Positions 61,841-64,000 of a DNA stretch of 64,000 nucleotides are shown one piece after another. The notes under the pieces were generated by a model. It had not been told where the DNA came from and did no database searches. It saw only the letters and a list, made by a program, of their open reading frames with translations. The stretch is from Paenimyroides tangerinum (GTDB lineage Bacteria > Bacteroidota > Bacteroidia > Flavobacteriales > Flavobacteriaceae): positions 62,001 through 126,000 of the forward strand of contig NZ_RQVQ01000003.1 of assembly GCF_003865405.1 (NCBI RefSeq), read 5' to 3'. Position 1 is the stretch's first letter. Every line of letters begins with the position of its first letter. Made by a program: the position numbers and the translations under genes.

Positions 61841-62740
61841 ATGAAAAAATATTTATTTAGCATCGGTTTTTTAGCATTTTCTGCTTTTTTAGTCACTTGT
61901 AAAAACGAGCAAAAAAATGAAGAAATTAAAGAAACTTATGCTACTGGAAGTACATCGGTTTTTGTGGAAGAGTCTATAGTTCCTATTTTTGATGATATCA
62001 ATCAAGTTTTTATGAATACTTATGACAAAGCCAATGTAACTATTGTTCCAAAAACAGAAAATGAAATTGTAAATTATATTTTGCAAGATTCCGTGAAGAT
62101 TGCAGTTTTGCCTCGCATGCTTAATGATAGAGAGTTGAAGCCTTTTGAAGGTAAAAAAGTAATAAGTCAAACTGCTTTTGCTAAAGATGCTATTATTTTT
62201 GTAAATAGTAAAAATAGTCAAGATTCTATAATCAATTTGACAGATATTATTGAATTGATAAAAAATCCAGATTTAAAATCGGATCATGCATTTGTTTTTG
62301 ATAATATTAATTCTAGTTTAACTCAATATTTCAAAAATAAGGCTGGAGTAACTGAATTCGGAGATAATGTTTATTTTGCTAAAGATACAAAAGAAGTAGT
62401 TTCTTATACTTCCAAAAATCCGAAAGCAATCGGAATCGTTGGGATTAATTGGTTGTTACAACCAGATGAAGAAATTCAGAAAGTAAAAAAAGATTTGAAA
62501 TCAATGTCGGTTTTGAATGAAAATGATAAAAAATATTATTTACCTACACAGTCAACAATTGCAGATGATTCATATCCTTTAATTCGTGAATTATATATAA
62601 TCGAAGCTCAAGGATTTTCTGGTTTAGGAAAAGGAATTTCTTCTTTCGCTGCAAGTGATCGTGGTCAACGTATTGTTCTTAAGTCTGGTTTATTTCCTAT
62701 AAAACAGCCAACAAGAGAAATTATTATAAAAACAAACTAA
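61841..62740 (+). CDS. PstS-like substrate-binding lipoprotein
   Basis: 299 residues with a lipoprotein signal (SAFLVTCKN, Cys near 21) and a periplasmic binding fold of the phosphate-binding (PBP-like) type: TGSTSVFVEESIVPIFDD, KVISQTAFAKDAIIFVNSKN, IGIVGINWL, and a C-terminal KGISSFAASDRGQRIVLKSG. No pst permease or ATPase is nearby, so it may not act in ABC transport. In Bacteroidota such proteins often sit beside exb/tonB and TPR genes, as here. Confidence 0.82.
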   Translation: MKKYLFSIGFLAFSAFLVTCKNEQKNEEIKETYATGSTSVFVEESIVPIFDDINQVFMNTYDKANVTIVPKTENEIVNYILQDSVKIAVLPRMLNDRELKPFEGKKVISQTAFAKDAIIFVNSKNSQDSIINLTDIIELIKNPDLKSDHAFVFDNINSSLTQYFKNKAGVTEFGDNVYFAKDTKEVVSYTSKNPKAIGIVGINWLLQPDEEIQKVKKDLKSMSVLNENDKKYYLPTQSTIADDSYPLIRELYIIEAQGFSGLGKGISSFAASDRGQRIVLKSGLFPIKQPTREIIIKTN

Positions 62741-62752
62741 ATTTCTATAAGT

Positions 62753-64000
62753 ATGAATAAAACTATTACTTTAAGTTTATTATTTGCAGTAATTGCTTCA
62801 TCAAATGCACAAACTCAAGTTGATATTGAAAAAGCTGTAAAGTTTGGAAAATATGATGTTGCTAAAACTGAATTGTATAAATTATTAAAAACGGAACCTA
62901 ACCAAGGTGAAAATTTTTATTATTTAGGTAAAATCCATTTATTACAAAATAACCCAGATTCAGCAGCTTTTTATTTTAAAAATGGATTACGTGCTACTAA
63001 GAATCCTGCTATTAATAATATCGGATTAGGACAATTAGCCTTGAATTCTGGAAAGGAAAAAGAAGCTAGATCAAAATTTAATGGTGCGCAAAGTAATATT
63101 AAGAGAAATGATATTTCAACTTATTTATTAATTTCTCAAGCTTGTTTGGATGCTAATAAACCTGATATTTCAAGAGCTACCGATTTTGCAAATAAAGCTA
63201 TTAATGCACAGCCTAATAGCGTGGAAGCAACTGTTATGTTAGGTGATATTTACTTAGCTGATAAATCATCTAAGTTGGCCCTATCTAAATATAGAGAAGC
63301 TTTGTCTTTGAATCCAAAGTCGCCTTTGGCAATGATGAAAATTGCAACTATTTCTACTTATAATAAAGATTATGCTACTGCTGTTCAAAAGTTGAATGAT
63401 GTCGTTAAAGATTATCCTGATTTTGAACCTGCTTATAAGGAGCTTGCATTCGCAAATTATTTATGGAATAAAGAAGAAAAAGATTCTAATAAGATAGCAA
63501 ATGCTGCTGCAGCTTATTCTAAATACCATCAATTGATTGGCGAATCTGTAGATTCAGATAATAATTATGCAGATTTTTTAGTAAAGATTAAAGATTTCAA
63601 TGCGTTGAATGAATTTTCAAAAGCGCGTTGGAAGTCTAGAGGAGAAAATTTCCCAATTTATAAATATGCTGCTATTGCAGCTTATGAAAGCGGAAATAAT
63701 GAAGATGCAATTACTTTTATTAATAAATATTTCGACGTTGTTGAAAATAAAGAAAGTTTCAAAGGAGTTGATTATTTATATTTAGGTTTGTCAGAAATTG
63801 CTCAATCTAAGTCTAATGACGGAAAATTCGAAAAAGATGGATACGAGAAAGGGTTGGCAAATGTCAAAAAAGGTATAAGTGTTGATTCTTCTATAGCTGA
63901 GGAAATGAATGCATATGCATTGGAGTTGTTTAAAAAAGGAAATTACGAACAAGCTTATTATTTGTTTGATTTAGGAACTTTAGATAAGCAAAGTCCAAAT
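62753..64000 (+). CDS. TPR-repeat protein, 3' end outside window
   Basis: At least 416 codons, open to the end of the window. A signal peptide (ends near SSNAQT) is followed by tandem tetratricopeptide repeats. Examples are NFYYLGKIHLLQNNPDSAAF, YLLISQACLDANKPDISRAT, ATVMLGDIYLADKSSKLALS and PAYKELAFANYLWNKEEKDS. It is probably a periplasmic scaffold. It starts 12 bases after the PstS-like gene, so the two are co-transcribed and may work together near the TonB complex (inference). Confidence 0.85.
   Translation, partial: MNKTITLSLLFAVIASSNAQTQVDIEKAVKFGKYDVAKTELYKLLKTEPNQGENFYYLGKIHLLQNNPDSAAFYFKNGLRATKNPAINNIGLGQLALNSGKEKEARSKFNGAQSNIKRNDISTYLLISQACLDANKPDISRATDFANKAINAQPNSVEATVMLGDIYLADKSSKLALSKYREALSLNPKSPLAMMKIATISTYNKDYATAVQKLNDVVKDYPDFEPAYKELAFANYLWNKEEKDSNKIANAAAAYSKYHQLIGESVDSDNNYADFLVKIKDFNALNEFSKARWKSRGENFPIYKYAAIAAYESGNNEDAITFINKYFDVVENKESFKGVDYLYLGLSEIAQSKSNDGKFEKDGYEKGLANVKKGISVDSSIAEEMNAYALELFKKGNYEQAYYLFDLGTLDKQSPN

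Overview
The window is chromosomal DNA of a low-GC member of the Bacteroidota, almost certainly Flavobacteriaceae (Flavobacterium or a close relative). The basis is the AT-rich coding style, SusC-like/TonB-dependent receptors with carboxypeptidase-regulatory N-domains, secreted proteins ending in type IX secretion (T9SS) sorting domains, an ExbB-ExbD-ExbD-TonB cluster, and promoters of the Bacteroidetes form TTG-N17-23-TAnnTTTG instead of E. coli -35/-10 boxes. Most of the window is ordinary core genome. The accessory material is a small decayed island at about 12.4-14.0 kb and a toxin-antitoxin pair at 16.1-16.6 kb.

Layout. 0-5 kb: 3' part of an M23 peptidase gene, a TonB-dependent receptor and a lipoprotein. 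5-7.6 kb: an arginase-family enzyme and kynurenine 3-monooxygenase. 7.6-8.8 kb: two thioredoxin-fold lipoproteins. 8.8-13.3 kb: secreted endonuclease I with a T9SS tail, a second T9SS cargo protein and two unknown proteins. 12.5-13.9 kb: gene debris, namely a possible IS3-type transposase remnant, the last residues of a type I restriction HsdS subunit, and a possible RhuM/Fic-like N-terminus. 14-19 kb (minus strand): udk, an FtsB/DivIC-like gene, mutA, a ParE/RelE-type toxin-antitoxin pair and mutB in one tight unit, followed by two identical tRNA-Pro genes. 19.6-29.6 kb: trxB, a lone ABC ATPase, a lipocalin-like lipoprotein, an S9 peptidase, fabH, a fatty acid hydroxylase and an outer-membrane receptor. 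29.7-36.1 kb: argS followed by an O-acyltransferase cluster (two SGNH-hydrolase-like proteins, one carrying an internal LysM, plus an MBOAT). 36.1-37.7 kb: ohrR-ohr-nitroreductase behind a perfect 28-bp palindrome. 37.8-41.5 kb: ffh, folD, an SH3-domain protein and a cyclophilin whose C-terminus is frameshifted. 41.6-45.7 kb: a T9SS subtilase, a MepB-like protein and a membrane MutS-like ATPase. 45.7-53.3 kb: a two-component system driving a TolC/MFP/CzcA-type RND metal efflux operon. 53.4-55.8 kb: a small winged-helix regulator with two membrane proteins. 55.8-57.6 kb: rluF-like and an alpha/beta hydrolase. 57.6-58.5 kb: a long gene-free AT-rich stretch. 58.5-64 kb: ExbB-ExbD-ExbD-TonB, a small membrane protein, a PstS-like lipoprotein and a TPR protein cut by the window end.

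The most informative signals outside the genes are regulatory. A 20-bp tandem element occurs upstream of both the response-regulator gene and the efflux operon, with 19 of 20 bases shared and in opposite orientation. An identical 17-bp dyad (ACTTTG-N5-CAAAGT) is laid over the -7 box of the two promoters flanking the small winged-helix gene. The OhrR-type palindrome covers the -33 region of the ohrR promoter. These are readable, testable regulons. I did not find a clearly new multi-gene defence or mobile system. The nearest candidates are the winged-helix regulon and the LysM-SGNH/MBOAT acylation cluster.
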